A stretch of 64,000 nt of DNA, from positions 3,937,501-4,001,500 of the forward strand of contig NZ_CP014301.1 of NCBI RefSeq assembly GCF_001562255.1, in the 5' to 3' direction. The notes below the pieces were generated by a model. It was not told the origin of the DNA. It worked only from the letters and a program-made list of their open reading frames with translations, and ran no database searches. Shown here piece by piece: positions 46,104-55,921 of this stretch; position 1 is the first letter of the stretch; every line of letters starts with the position of its first letter. The position numbers were made by a program, and so were the translations under genes. This DNA comes from Bosea sp. PAMC 26642 (GTDB lineage Bacteria; Pseudomonadota; Alphaproteobacteria; Rhizobiales; Beijerinckiaceae).

Positions 46104-49100
46104 ATGGCGAAGCGGTTGACGAATGCGACGGCAGCGGCCGTCGCGGCTATCGAGGCCTGCGCCGCGCAGGACCATCCCGCCATGCCCGCCGATTTCCCGC
46201 GCCTGCTTTTTGGCCGCGCCGCGGCGGAGGATCTGGTGGCGCCGCCGGCCGATATGCTGGCCCGGGCTGCGGCCTATGCCTATGGGCTGCTCGTCGAACC
46301 GCGCCCGCACGATGAGATCAGGCTCCGGTTCCGCGATGAGGCCTTCAGCATCGGCGAGCGCGAGCGCCAGGTCACGATCCTCGAGATCGTCAACGACAAC
46401 AAGCCGTTCCTGCTCGATTCGACCCTGGCCGAGCTCAGCGAACAGGGTTTCGAACCCCGGCTCGTCGCCCACCCCATCCTGGCCGTTGCCCGCGACGCCG
46501 ACGGTCGTTTCCTCTCGCTGGCCGGGGAGGCCGTTGGCCGCGCGCCCGAGGGCACGCGGCGCGAGAGCCTGATCCACATCCATCTCGACCGCATCGACAC
46601 GATCGAGGCGCGGGAGCGCCTGAAGGTCGGGCTGGAGCTGGTCTATGCCGATGTCGGACTGGCGGTCGAGGACTGGGCGGCCATGCGCGGCCGCATCACA
46701 GAAGTGATCCAGGCCTATCGCGCCAACCCGCCGCCGCTGCCGGAAGACGAGGTCGCCGAAGCGCTGAACTTCCTCGAATGGATTGCCGGCGACAATTTCA
46801 CACTCCTGGGCATGCGCGCCTACCGGTTTCCCGGCGGCGATGCGGCAGCCGATCCGATCGACGGCTCAGGCCTGGGGATTCTGCGCGACCCGACCGTCCG
46901 GGTGCTGCGCAAGAACCGTGAGATGGTGGTGACGACGCCCGAGATCCGGGCCTTCCTAGCCAAGCCGCTGGCGCTGATCATCACCAAGGCCAACGTCAAG
47001 AGCCGTGTGCACCGGCGCGTCCATCTCGACTATGTCGGCGTCAAGCTGTTCACCCCCGATGGTCGCCTCGACGGCGAGCTGCGCATCGTCGGCCTCCTGA
47101 CATCGAACGCCTATACCGGCAGCGCCCGCGCCATCCCCTATCTGCGCCTCAAGGTCGCCCGCGTCGCCAGGAGCACCGGTTTCGACGCCGCGAGCTATTC
47201 CGGCCGCGCTTTGCTCAATGTGCTCGACGCCTATCCGCGCGACGAGCTCTTCCAGATCGACGCCGAGACGCTGGAGCGCTTCGCCGTCGACATCCTTCAG
47301 CTCACCGAGCGCCCGCGCATTCGCGCCCTCGCCCGCGTCGACGAATTCGACCGCTTCGTTTCGGTTCTCGTTTTCATTCCCAAGGATCGCTACGATACCC
47401 AGGTCCGCCGCCGCGTCGGCGAGTTTTTGGCGGAGATCTATCGGGGCAGGCTTTCGGCGGCCTACCCGGCCTATCCCGAAGGCCCGCTCGCCCGCACGCA
47501 CTACATCATCGGCCGCGATGAGGGCAAAACCCCGCGGATCGACCAGGCGACCCTCGAAGCCGGCATCGCCGCGATCGTGCGGACCTGGCCCGATGGGCTC
47601 AAGGAGGTGCTCGACGAGAGAAAGGCCGGTCCGAAGGCACGCGCGCTGGCCGAGCGCTTCGCCGAGGCCTTCGGTGCCGCCTATCGCGAGCGCTTTTCGC
47701 CTGCGGATGCGCTCATCGACATCGACATGCTGCAGAAGCTCTCGGGCGAGCGGCCACGCGCGGTCAATCTCTACCGTCGCGAGGGCGACGCGGCGACGCG
47801 CGCCAACCTCAAGGTGTTTTCGCGCGGGAAACCGGTTTCGCTCTCGGCCCGCGTCCCGGTGCTGGAGAACATGGGCTTCCGTGTCGTCAATGAACGCACC
47901 TTCGACATGACGCCGCAGCCGGCCTCGGGCGCTGGCGAGGCATCCGATCCGATACGCGTTTGGCTGCACGACATGACGCTGGAGCGCGCCGACGACGGCG
48001 GCATCGACATCGAACGCCTCGATCCCATCATCGAGGCCGCGCTGATGGCGCAGTTCCGGGGTCTTGCCGAATCCGACCGCTTCGACCAGCTCGTGCTGGT
48101 GGCGGGACTTGCCTGGCGCGAAGCCGCGCTGCTGCGCTCGCTCGGCCGCTATCTCCGGCAGATTGGCGCGCCCTATGCCCAGGGCTACATCGCAGATGCG
48201 CTGACGAGCCATGCCGGCATCGCATCGGGCATCGTGGCCCTCTTCCTCGCCAAATTCGATCCCCGGATCGAAGCTGGCGATCGCGAATCGAGGATCTCGG
48301 CCGAGCGCGAGCGCATCGAGACCGCGCTCGACGCCGTCACCAGCCTCGACGAGGACCGTATCCTGCGCCGTCTCGTCAATCTGATCGATGCGGCCCTGCG
48401 GACCAATTTCTTCCAGATCGGCCCCGATGGCCATCCGCGCGGCACGATCTCGATCAAATACGAATGCGCGAAGGTCGATTCGCTGCCGCTGCCGCGTCCG
48501 CTCTACGAGATCTTCGTCTATTCGCCCCGCGTCGAGGGCATCCATCTGCGTTTCGGCAAGGTCGCGCGCGGCGGGCTACGCTGGTCGGACCGGCCGCAGG
48601 ATTTCCGCACCGAGGTGCTCGGCCTCGTCAAGGCCCAGCAGGTCAAGAACGCCGTCATCGTACCGGTCGGCGCCAAGGGCGGCTTCGTCCCCAAGCAGCT
48701 GCCACCGGCCACGGACCGCGCGGCCTGGCTCGCCGAGGGCACAGAGAGCTACCGCATCTTCGTGCGCACCCTGCTCGAACTCACCGACAATCTCGACGGC
48801 GAGACCGTGATTCCGCCGGCCGACACGGTGCGTCATGACGGCGACGATCCCTATCTCGTCGTCGCCGCCGACAAGGGCACCGCGACCTTCTCGGACACTG
48901 CCAACGCGCTCTCGCTGGAAAAGGGCCACTGGCTCGGCGACGCCTTCGCCTCCGGCGGGTCTCAGGGCTACGACCACAAGAAGATGGGCATCACAGCGCG
49001 CGGCGCCTGGGAGGCGGTGAAGCGCCATTTCCGCGAGGTCGATATCGACATCCAGACGACGCCCTTCACCGTGGCCGGCGTCGGCGACATGTCGGGTGAT

Positions 49101-50954
49101 GTCTTCGGCAACGGGATGCTGCTCTCCCCGGCGATCAAGCTGATCGCCGCCTTCGACCATCGCGACATCTTTCTCGACCCCGAGCCCGATCCTTCACGGA
49201 CGCTGGCCGAGCGCCAGCGCCTGTTCGATCTGCCTCGCTCGTCCTGGCAGGACTACGACAAGTCGCTGATCTCGCCCGGCGGCGGCGTGTTCTCGCGGCA
49301 GGCCAAGAGCATCCCGCTATCGCCCCAGATGCAGGCGCTGCTCGATCTGCCGAAAGCCGAGGTCACCCCGCCGGAACTGATGACCGCCATCCTGAAGGCC
49401 CGGGTCGACCTGCTCTGGTTCGGCGGCATCGGCACCTATATCCGCGCCACGGACGAGAGCGATGCCCAGGTCGGCGACCGCGCCAACGACGCGATCCGCA
49501 TCACCGGCAGCGATCTGAGGACGCGGGTCATCGGCGAGGGCGCCAATCTCGGCGCGACCCAACGCGGCCGCATCGAGGCGGCGCGCAAGGGCGTGAAGCT
49601 CAACACCGACGCGATCGACAACTCGGCCGGCGTCAACACCTCCGACGTCGAGGTCAACATCAAGATCGCGCTGGCCGCGCCGGTCAAGGACGGCCGCCTG
49701 GCCGAAGACGACCGCAACGCCTTGCTGGCGGAGATGACCGACGAGGTCGGCCTGCTCGTCCTGCGCAACAACTATCTGCAGACGCTGGCGCTCTCGTTGA
49801 CGGAGGCGCAAGGGCTGGCCGCGACGCCGGGCCTGCGCCGCCTGATGCAGTCGCTCGAGACCGGGGGCCGGCTCGACCGTTCGGTCGAGTATCTGCCGAG
49901 CGATGCGATCATCGCCGAGCGCGAAAAGCGCGGCGAGGGCCTGACACGGCCCGAGCTTGCCGTCCTGCTGGCCTATGCCAAGCTCGCCTTGCACGATGCG
50001 CTGCTCGAATCGCCCGTTCCGGACGACCTCTATCTGAACAGCGAACTGATCAGGTATTTCCCGAAAGCCCTCCGCGACGGCTACGGCCCCGAGATCGCCG
50101 GCCACAAGCTTCGCCGCGAAATCGTCGCGACGCAGCTCGCCAACGCCATCGTCAACCGCGGCGGCCCCGCCATCGTCACGACGCTCGCCGACCAGACCCG
50201 CGCCGAGGCCCCTGCCATCGCCGCGGCCTATGCCATCGCACGCGATTCCTTCGACCTCCTCGCTCTAAACACGTCGATCGACGCGCTCGACGCGAAAATC
50301 CCCGGCAAGACCCAGATCGGCCTCTATGGCGCGGCCCAGGCCCTGGTCACTGACAGGATGAGCTGGTTCCTGCGCCGGGGCGTGGCAAAGCCCGGCGCGA
50401 TCGAGCAGACGGTCGCGCATTACGCCAAGGGTGTGGCCGAACTCGCGACCGAGCTCGACGCTCTCCTGCCCGAGGCCGCGGCCCAGACCCGCACGGCGCG
50501 AATCGCGGTGCTTGTCTCTGAAGGCGTGCCGGAAGCGCTCGCGACGCGCGTCGCCAGCCTGCCGGCCCTGGCGCAGGCGACCGACATCGTCGATATCGCC
50601 GGACGCAGCGGGCGGCCGATCGCGGAGGTTGCGCGGATCCATTTCGGAGTCGATTCGGTCTTCGGGCTGTCGAGCCTCGCAGGCTCGGCGGCAGCCGTGC
50701 CGGCAACCGACGATTACGAGCGCCTTGCCCGCGACCGCGCCGTCGAAACCCTGGTCGATGCCCATGCCGGGCTGACGCAGGAGATCGCTGCCGGCGGGGG
50801 CGGCAGCGGCACGCTCGACAGCTGGCTCGCCGAACGCAGCACGGAAGCCGAGCGCATCCGCAGCACCGTCCAGGCCATCGCCCTTTCGGGCTTGTCCCTG
50901 CCCAAGCTGATGGTCGCGGCGGGTATGCTGGCCGATCTGCCGCGCAAGTCCTAG
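46104..50954 (+). CDS. gdhB: NAD-dependent glutamate dehydrogenase, large (180 kDa) type
   Basis: Enzyme of 1616 residues that oxidises glutamate to 2-oxoglutarate and ammonia, feeding carbon into the TCA cycle. The large N-terminal half carries ACT-like regulatory domains. The catalytic core lies after about residue 780: GGLRWSDRPQDFRTEVLGLVKAQQVKNAV followed by VPVGAKGGFVPKQLP. Downstream, DMSGDVFGNGMLLS and GGIGTYIRA (about 995 and 1110) contain the nucleotide-binding part. The start at 46104 follows a strong ribosome site (aggggtggga). The Trm112 gene follows after 12 bases. Confidence 0.94.
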   Translation: MAKRLTNATAAAVAAIEACAAQDHPAMPADFPRLLFGRAAAEDLVAPPADMLARAAAYAYGLLVEPRPHDEIRLRFRDEAFSIGERERQVTILEIVNDNKPFLLDSTLAELSEQGFEPRLVAHPILAVARDADGRFLSLAGEAVGRAPEGTRRESLIHIHLDRIDTIEARERLKVGLELVYADVGLAVEDWAAMRGRITEVIQAYRANPPPLPEDEVAEALNFLEWIAGDNFTLLGMRAYRFPGGDAAADPIDGSGLGILRDPTVRVLRKNREMVVTTPEIRAFLAKPLALIITKANVKSRVHRRVHLDYVGVKLFTPDGRLDGELRIVGLLTSNAYTGSARAIPYLRLKVARVARSTGFDAASYSGRALLNVLDAYPRDELFQIDAETLERFAVDILQLTERPRIRALARVDEFDRFVSVLVFIPKDRYDTQVRRRVGEFLAEIYRGRLSAAYPAYPEGPLARTHYIIGRDEGKTPRIDQATLEAGIAAIVRTWPDGLKEVLDERKAGPKARALAERFAEAFGAAYRERFSPADALIDIDMLQKLSGERPRAVNLYRREGDAATRANLKVFSRGKPVSLSARVPVLENMGFRVVNERTFDMTPQPASGAGEASDPIRVWLHDMTLERADDGGIDIERLDPIIEAALMAQFRGLAESDRFDQLVLVAGLAWREAALLRSLGRYLRQIGAPYAQGYIADALTSHAGIASGIVALFLAKFDPRIEAGDRESRISAERERIETALDAVTSLDEDRILRRLVNLIDAALRTNFFQIGPDGHPRGTISIKYECAKVDSLPLPRPLYEIFVYSPRVEGIHLRFGKVARGGLRWSDRPQDFRTEVLGLVKAQQVKNAVIVPVGAKGGFVPKQLPPATDRAAWLAEGTESYRIFVRTLLELTDNLDGETVIPPADTVRHDGDDPYLVVAADKGTATFSDTANALSLEKGHWLGDAFASGGSQGYDHKKMGITARGAWEAVKRHFREVDIDIQTTPFTVAGVGDMSGDVFGNGMLLSPAIKLIAAFDHRDIFLDPEPDPSRTLAERQRLFDLPRSSWQDYDKSLISPGGGVFSRQAKSIPLSPQMQALLDLPKAEVTPPELMTAILKARVDLLWFGGIGTYIRATDESDAQVGDRANDAIRITGSDLRTRVIGEGANLGATQRGRIEAARKGVKLNTDAIDNSAGVNTSDVEVNIKIALAAPVKDGRLAEDDRNALLAEMTDEVGLLVLRNNYLQTLALSLTEAQGLAATPGLRRLMQSLETGGRLDRSVEYLPSDAIIAEREKRGEGLTRPELAVLLAYAKLALHDALLESPVPDDLYLNSELIRYFPKALRDGYGPEIAGHKLRREIVATQLANAIVNRGGPAIVTTLADQTRAEAPAIAAAYAIARDSFDLLALNTSIDALDAKIPGKTQIGLYGAAQALVTDRMSWFLRRGVAKPGAIEQTVAHYAKGVAELATELDALLPEAAAQTRTARIAVLVSEGVPEALATRVASLPALAQATDIVDIAGRSGRPIAEVARIHFGVDSVFGLSSLAGSAAAVPATDDYERLARDRAVETLVDAHAGLTQEIAAGGGGSGTLDSWLAERSTEAERIRSTVQAIALSGLSLPKLMVAAGMLADLPRKS

Positions 50955-50966
50955 ACGAGGAACGCC

Positions 50967-51164
50967 ATGACCGACGCAGAACCGACGAAAAGCCGCATCG
51001 ACCCTAAGCTGCTGGAGATCCTGGTCTGTCCCGTGACCAAGACCACGCTGGAATACGATGCCGGCAAGCAGGAATTGATCAGCCGCGCCGCAAAGCTCGC
51101 TTATCCGATCCGCGACGGCATTCCGATCATGCTGCCGGAAGAGGCAAGGCAGCTGGAGGGGTAG
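50967..51164 (+). CDS. Trm112 family protein
   Basis: Protein of 65 residues. Starts [31 protein letters not shown], the Trm112/YcaR-type zinc-ribbon relative that in eukaryotes activates methyltransferases; here only the first Cys (ILVCP) is clear, the second pair of the ribbon being lost, as in YcaR-like proteins. Likely co-transcribed with gdh. Confidence 0.88.
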   Translation: MTDAEPTKSRIDPKLLEILVCPVTKTTLEYDAGKQELISRAAKLAYPIRDGIPIMLPEEARQLEG

Positions 51165-51191
51165 AGTATCGGCTGAAGCGGCGCCGACCTG

Positions 51192-51328
51192 CCCCCTCTC
51201 CCCTTGCGGGAGAGGGTTGGGGTGAGGGGTCGGGCTCCCCTCATCGCGAGCTCGGCACCGACCTGCAGACGGCTGCGCGACCCCTCATCCGGCCCTTCGG
51301 GCCACCTTCTCCCGCAAGGGGAGAAGGG
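51192..51328. repeat. Palindromic intergenic repeat, family C copy 2
   Basis: Second copy of the repeat at 13942-14079: ctctccccttgcgggagag hairpin on the left, cttctcccgcaaggggagaag hairpin on the right, and the outer gtgaggggtcg / cgacccctcat pairing. It fills the gap between the converging Trm112 and Ubi hydroxylase genes. Confidence 0.8.
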
Positions 51329-51329
51329 A

Positions 51330-52577
51330 TCACAACGCCTCGCCCCGCAGCAATCGCGGCGGCGCGCCCGCGATCCCGGCCGCCTCGCGGATGAAGAAGC
51401 GCTTCAGCCCCGGCAGCCGGTCGACGAGGCCGAGCCCCAGATCGCGTGCCAGCCGGACCGGCGTCAAATCGTTGGAGAACAGCCGGTTCAAGCCGTCCGT
51501 CACTGCTCCCATCGCAACCGTGTCGAAGCGCCGCGCCCGCTCATAGCCTTCGAGCACCTCGGCCTCGCCGACATCGAGCCCGAGCCGCGCGGCATCGACG
51601 ATCGTTTCGGCCAGGGCCGCCACGTCCTTCAGGCCGAGATTGAGGCCCTGGCCCGCGATCGGATGGATGACATGGGCCGCGTCGCCGAGCAGGGCCAGCC
51701 GGTCACCGACGAAACGGCGTGCCACGCCAAAGCCGAGCGGAAACGCTCTGACCGGGCTCTCCAGCGCCAGCTCACCCAGCTCCGGTCCGAACCGGCGCTC
51801 GATCTCCAGCAGCATGTCGATATCGTCCAGCGATTGCAGCGCGGGCACGTTCTCCGCCCGTTCGGTCCAGACGATCGACGAGCGGTGGCCGAGCCGCCCG
51901 CCATCGCTCAGCGGCAGGATAGCGAAGGGTCCCGACGGCAGGAAATGCTCGACGGCGCGCCCGCCATGGGGCCGCTCATGGCTCAGCGTCGCGACAAGCC
52001 CCATCTGGTTATAGGCCCAGCCGACCCAGCCGATGCCGGCCATCTCGCGCAGCTTAGAGCGGGCGCCGTCGGCTGCGACCAGCAAGGCGGCATCGAGCCG
52101 CTCGCCGCCGGCGAACACCGCCGTGATCGCGCCCTCCTCATTGAGGAAGCGCCTGACGCCTTCGGGCCGAAGCTCCACGCCGGACACCTTGCAGCGCTCC
52201 AGTAGCACCGCCAGCAAGGTCGCGCTCTCGACCATATGGGCGAAAGGCCGCCCGGGCTCGACCTCGCCGTCGAAGGTCAGGAAGGCGGGCCGCACCACAT
52301 CGGGATTGCGGCTGTCGGTCACCACCATCTCGGTCATGGGCTGGGCGGTCGAAGCGATCGCCGGCCAGACGTCCAGTGCCTGCAGCATAGCCTGGGCGGC
52401 GGCGGCCACGGCATAGGCACGGTCCTCGGCAGGCGGCTTCGCCAGGCTGGGATCGGCCAGAATCACGGAAAACGCCTCGCCAAGCGCTTGTTTGAGCGCC
52501 AGTGCCAGCGAAAGCCCGGCAATACCGCCACCGGCGATGATGATGCGATCCCGCGCGGATAGCTCTTGGGCTGTCAT
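51330..52577 (-). CDS. FAD-dependent Ubi/COQ6 family monooxygenase
   Basis: Flavoprotein hydroxylase of 415 residues in the UbiH/UbiF/VisC family, expected to add a hydroxyl group to the ubiquinone ring. FAD-binding motifs are GGGIAGLSLALALK at the N-terminus, VAADGARSKLRE in the middle and GDAAHVIHPIAGQGLNLGLKD near residue 300. Which ring position is modified cannot be told. The longer frame upstream covers 90 residues with no likeness, and it overlaps the tesB leader, so 52577 is used. Confidence 0.9.
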   Translation of the reverse strand: MTAQELSARDRIIIAGGGIAGLSLALALKQALGEAFSVILADPSLAKPPAEDRAYAVAAAAQAMLQALDVWPAIASTAQPMTEMVVTDSRNPDVVRPAFLTFDGEVEPGRPFAHMVESATLLAVLLERCKVSGVELRPEGVRRFLNEEGAITAVFAGGERLDAALLVAADGARSKLREMAGIGWVGWAYNQMGLVATLSHERPHGGRAVEHFLPSGPFAILPLSDGGRLGHRSSIVWTERAENVPALQSLDDIDMLLEIERRFGPELGELALESPVRAFPLGFGVARRFVGDRLALLGDAAHVIHPIAGQGLNLGLKDVAALAETIVDAARLGLDVGEAEVLEGYERARRFDTVAMGAVTDGLNRLFSNDLTPVRLARDLGLGLVDRLPGLKRFFIREAAGIAGAPPRLLRGEAL

Positions 52578-52728
52578 GTCCTGCTCCCGGCCGACGGCCG
52601 CATCGCCCGATACGCGGCTTGACGCCGCGCAACCCGTCGTTGCTGATGCAGCCGGCAAGTCTTCGTACCTAACCCTACCGACGCAGGCAGGCCAGCCTGC
52701 TCGAACGCCAAGCAAGAGCCCGCCGAGC

Positions 52729-53595
52729 ATGTCCCAGATCAGCGACTCCCTGATGTCGATCCTCGACCTCGAGCCGCTCGAGCGCAACCTGTTCCGGGGT
52801 CGCAGTCCCGAAGTCGGCTGGCAGCGCGTTTTCGGTGGCCAGGTCATCGGCCAGGCGCTCTATGCCGCCTGCAAGACCGTCGAGGACCGCCAGCCGCATT
52901 CGCTGCACGCCTATTTCCTGCTGCCGGGCGACCCCACGATCCCGATCGTCTACGAAGTCGACCGCCTGCGCGACGGCCGCTCCTTCACCACGCGGCGCAT
53001 TCTCGCGATCCAGAAAGGCGAGGCGATCTTCGCGATGTCCGCCTCCTTCCAGGTCGCCGAGGAGGGCTACGAACACCAGATGCCGATGCCCGACGTGCCG
53101 ATGCCCGAGGATCTCCCCGATCGCGAGGAGATGAAGCGTAGCGTCCTGCCGCATATGCCCGAGGCGGTACGCGCCTATTACCAGCGCGAGCGCCCGATCG
53201 AGATCAGGCCGGTCGAACTCGAGCGCTATGTCACCGGCGGCAAGATGGAGCCGAAATTCAACGTCTGGATCAAGGCCATGGAGCGCCTGCCTGACGAACC
53301 GGCGATCCACCAGAGCGTGCTGGCCTATGCCTCCGATCTCATGCTGCTCGATTCAAGCCTGATCGCCCATGGCACCACCGTATTCGACAAGCGCATCCAG
53401 GGCGCGAGTCTCGACCATGCCCTGTGGTTCCACCGGCCTTTTCGCGCCGACGAGTGGCTGCTCTATTCGCAGGACAGCCCCTCGACATCCGGCGCGCGGG
53501 GCTTTTCGCGCGGACTCGTCTTCGATCGACAGGGCCGGCTCGTTGCGTCTGTGGCGCAGGAAGGGCTGATTCGGCCAAGGCCCGATCTGGCTTAG
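52729..53595 (+). CDS. tesB: Acyl-CoA thioesterase II
   Basis: Double hot-dog thioesterase of 288 residues that releases CoA from medium- to long-chain acyl-CoA. FRGRSPEVGWQRVFGGQVIGQAL and the C-terminal LDHALWFHRPFRADEWLLYSQDSPS carry the catalytic region. The start MSQISDSLMSIL was chosen from the family; 79 further in-frame codons upstream are antisense to the Ubi hydroxylase. It lies before the glnK region with its own upstream gap. Confidence 0.92.
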   Translation: MSQISDSLMSILDLEPLERNLFRGRSPEVGWQRVFGGQVIGQALYAACKTVEDRQPHSLHAYFLLPGDPTIPIVYEVDRLRDGRSFTTRRILAIQKGEAIFAMSASFQVAEEGYEHQMPMPDVPMPEDLPDREEMKRSVLPHMPEAVRAYYQRERPIEIRPVELERYVTGGKMEPKFNVWIKAMERLPDEPAIHQSVLAYASDLMLLDSSLIAHGTTVFDKRIQGASLDHALWFHRPFRADEWLLYSQDSPSTSGARGFSRGLVFDRQGRLVASVAQEGLIRPRPDLA

Positions 53596-53703
53596 GCTCC
53601 GCCCGCCGAACAGCCTAATAATTAGACATTTGCTTATTACGTGCGCAAATTGTGCCGCGCGTGCACGCGCTTGCCCTTATTTTCGCGCGTCAGCCGCCCA
53701 TAG

Positions 53704-54171
<468 letters not shown>

Positions 54172-54200
54172 GCCCTCGATCTTTTCAGGAGTTTCCCAAG

Positions 54201-55673
54201 ATGGACTTCAAGACCCTCAGCCGGGCCGGACTTGTCGGAGTGGCGCTCGCCGCCGCCGGTACCGCGCTTGCGCAGACCCCCGCGCCCGCCGCGCCCGTTC
54301 CCAACAAGGGCGACGTCGCCTTCATGATGAGCTCGACCGTGCTGGTCCTGCTCATGACCATTCCGGGGCTGGCCCTGTTCTATGGCGGCCTCGTCCGCAG
54401 CAAGAACATGCTCTCGGTGTTGACGCAGGTCTTCGCCATCGTCTGCATCGTCTCCCTGCTCTGGGTCTTCTTCGGCTATTCGCTCGCCTTCACCAATGGC
54501 GGCGGCCTCAACGACTATGTCGGCGGCTTCTCCAAGGCCTTCCTGAAGGGCGTCGATGCGACCACGGTCGCGGCGACCTTCTCCAACGGCGTCGTCATCC
54601 CGGAATATGTCTATGTCTGCTTCCAGATGACCTTCGCCTGCATCACGCCGGCCCTCATCGTCGGCGCCTTCGCCGAGCGCATGAAGTTCTCGGCGCTGCT
54701 GCTGTTCAGCGTGCTCTGGGTCACCTTCATCTACTTCCCGATGGCCCACATGGTTTGGTACTGGGGCGGTCCTGACCTCGTCGGCAATGCCGCCAAGGCT
54801 CTCGCCGAAGCTCCTGCCGACGGCAAGGCGGCTGCCCAGGCGGCGCTCGATGCGGTCAACGCCGATGCCGGTATGCTCTTCAAATGGGGTGCGCTCGACT
54901 TCGCCGGCGGCACCGTCGTGCATATCAATGCCGGTATCGCAGGCCTCGTCGGCTGCATTCTGCTCGGCAAGCGCATCGGCTACGGCAAGGAGTTGATGGC
55001 TCCCCATTCGCTGACGATGACCCTGATCGGCGGCGCCCTGCTCTGGGTCGGCTGGTTCGGCTTCAACGCCGGCTCCAACCTGGAGGCCAACGGCACGGCG
55101 GCTCTCGCCATGATCAACACCTTCGTCGCCACGGCGGCGGCGGCGGTCGGCTGGCTCTTCATCGAATGGGCGGTCAAGGGCAAGCCCTCGATGCTCGGCA
55201 TGGTCTCCGGCGCGGTCGCGGGTCTCGTCGCGGTCACCCCTGCGGCCGGCTTCGCCGGTCCGATGGGCTGCATCGTGCTCGGCCTCATCGCCGGCGTCGT
55301 CTGCTTCGTCTTCTGCTCGACCGTCAAGAACGCGCTCGGCTATGACGACTCGCTCGACGTCTTCGGCATCCACTGCATCGGCGGCATCCTCGGCGCGCTA
55401 GCCACCGGCATCTTGGTCAATGTCGATCTCGGCGGCGCCGGCATCCCGGATTACGCTTCGAAGCCGGGCGAGCTGGCGGTCGGAACCTACGAGTTCGCTG
55501 CGGCCTTCATGGCGCAGGCCAAGGCCGTTCTGTTCACGCTGGTGTTCAGCGGCGTCGGCTCGCTGATCCTCTACAAGATCGTCGATGTCATCGTCGGCCT
55601 GCGCGTCGCTCCCGACGCCGAGCGCGAAGGCCTCGATATCGCCGAACATGGCGAGCGCGCCTACCACGCCTGA
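54201..55673 (+). CDS. amtB: Ammonium transporter AmtB
   Basis: Ammonium channel of 490 residues with a signal peptide (LVGVALAAAGTALAQ) and then eleven membrane helices. The pore twin His pair lies in HINAGIAGLV and GIHCIGGILGA, and the Phe gate and Trp-rich WYWGGP are visible. The C-terminal tail (GLRVAPDAEREGLDIAEHGERAYHA) is the GlnK-binding segment. It follows glnK on one transcript, ended by the strong hairpin at 55761. Confidence 0.95.
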   Translation: MDFKTLSRAGLVGVALAAAGTALAQTPAPAAPVPNKGDVAFMMSSTVLVLLMTIPGLALFYGGLVRSKNMLSVLTQVFAIVCIVSLLWVFFGYSLAFTNGGGLNDYVGGFSKAFLKGVDATTVAATFSNGVVIPEYVYVCFQMTFACITPALIVGAFAERMKFSALLLFSVLWVTFIYFPMAHMVWYWGGPDLVGNAAKALAEAPADGKAAAQAALDAVNADAGMLFKWGALDFAGGTVVHINAGIAGLVGCILLGKRIGYGKELMAPHSLTMTLIGGALLWVGWFGFNAGSNLEANGTAALAMINTFVATAAAAVGWLFIEWAVKGKPSMLGMVSGAVAGLVAVTPAAGFAGPMGCIVLGLIAGVVCFVFCSTVKNALGYDDSLDVFGIHCIGGILGALATGILVNVDLGGAGIPDYASKPGELAVGTYEFAAAFMAQAKAVLFTLVFSGVGSLILYKIVDVIVGLRVAPDAEREGLDIAEHGERAYHA

Positions 55674-55680
55674 TATCGGA

Positions 55681-55723
55681 CATGATGCCGAAAAGTGCGA
55701 ACCGGTTTTCGGACGACATCATG
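55681..55723. repeat. Dispersed repeat catgatgccgaaaa / ttttcgg..catcatg
   Basis: Nested inverted repeat whose outer heptamers (catgatg / catcatg) and inner arms (ccgaaaa / ttttcgg) pair over 43 bases. This element is known in many Hyphomicrobiales genomes. It lies just after the amtB stop and before its terminator. Confidence 0.75.
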
Positions 55724-55760
55724 CTCTGACTTTTGAGAAGCGTTTCATGTGAAACATTCG

Positions 55761-55791
55761 ACCCCGGCGGGAAACCGCCGGGGTTTTTCTT
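55761..55791 (+). terminator. Intrinsic terminator of glnK-amtB
   Basis: Stem ccccggcgg / ccgccgggg (nine pairs plus an A-T) with a GAAA loop and TTTTTCTTT. A small gtttcatgtgaaac palindrome lies just upstream. Confidence 0.9.
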
Positions 55792-55921
55792 TGCGTCGAT
55801 CCTGCAGCAAAGGGCTCCGCGCCGGCCAAGGTTAAGCGGGTCTTAACCTGCGCTTCCTAACGTGACCGGAGAGGCCGGAAACGACGCGGCCGGCGTTTTC
55901 CCGAGAGACGGCCAGCCCCTT

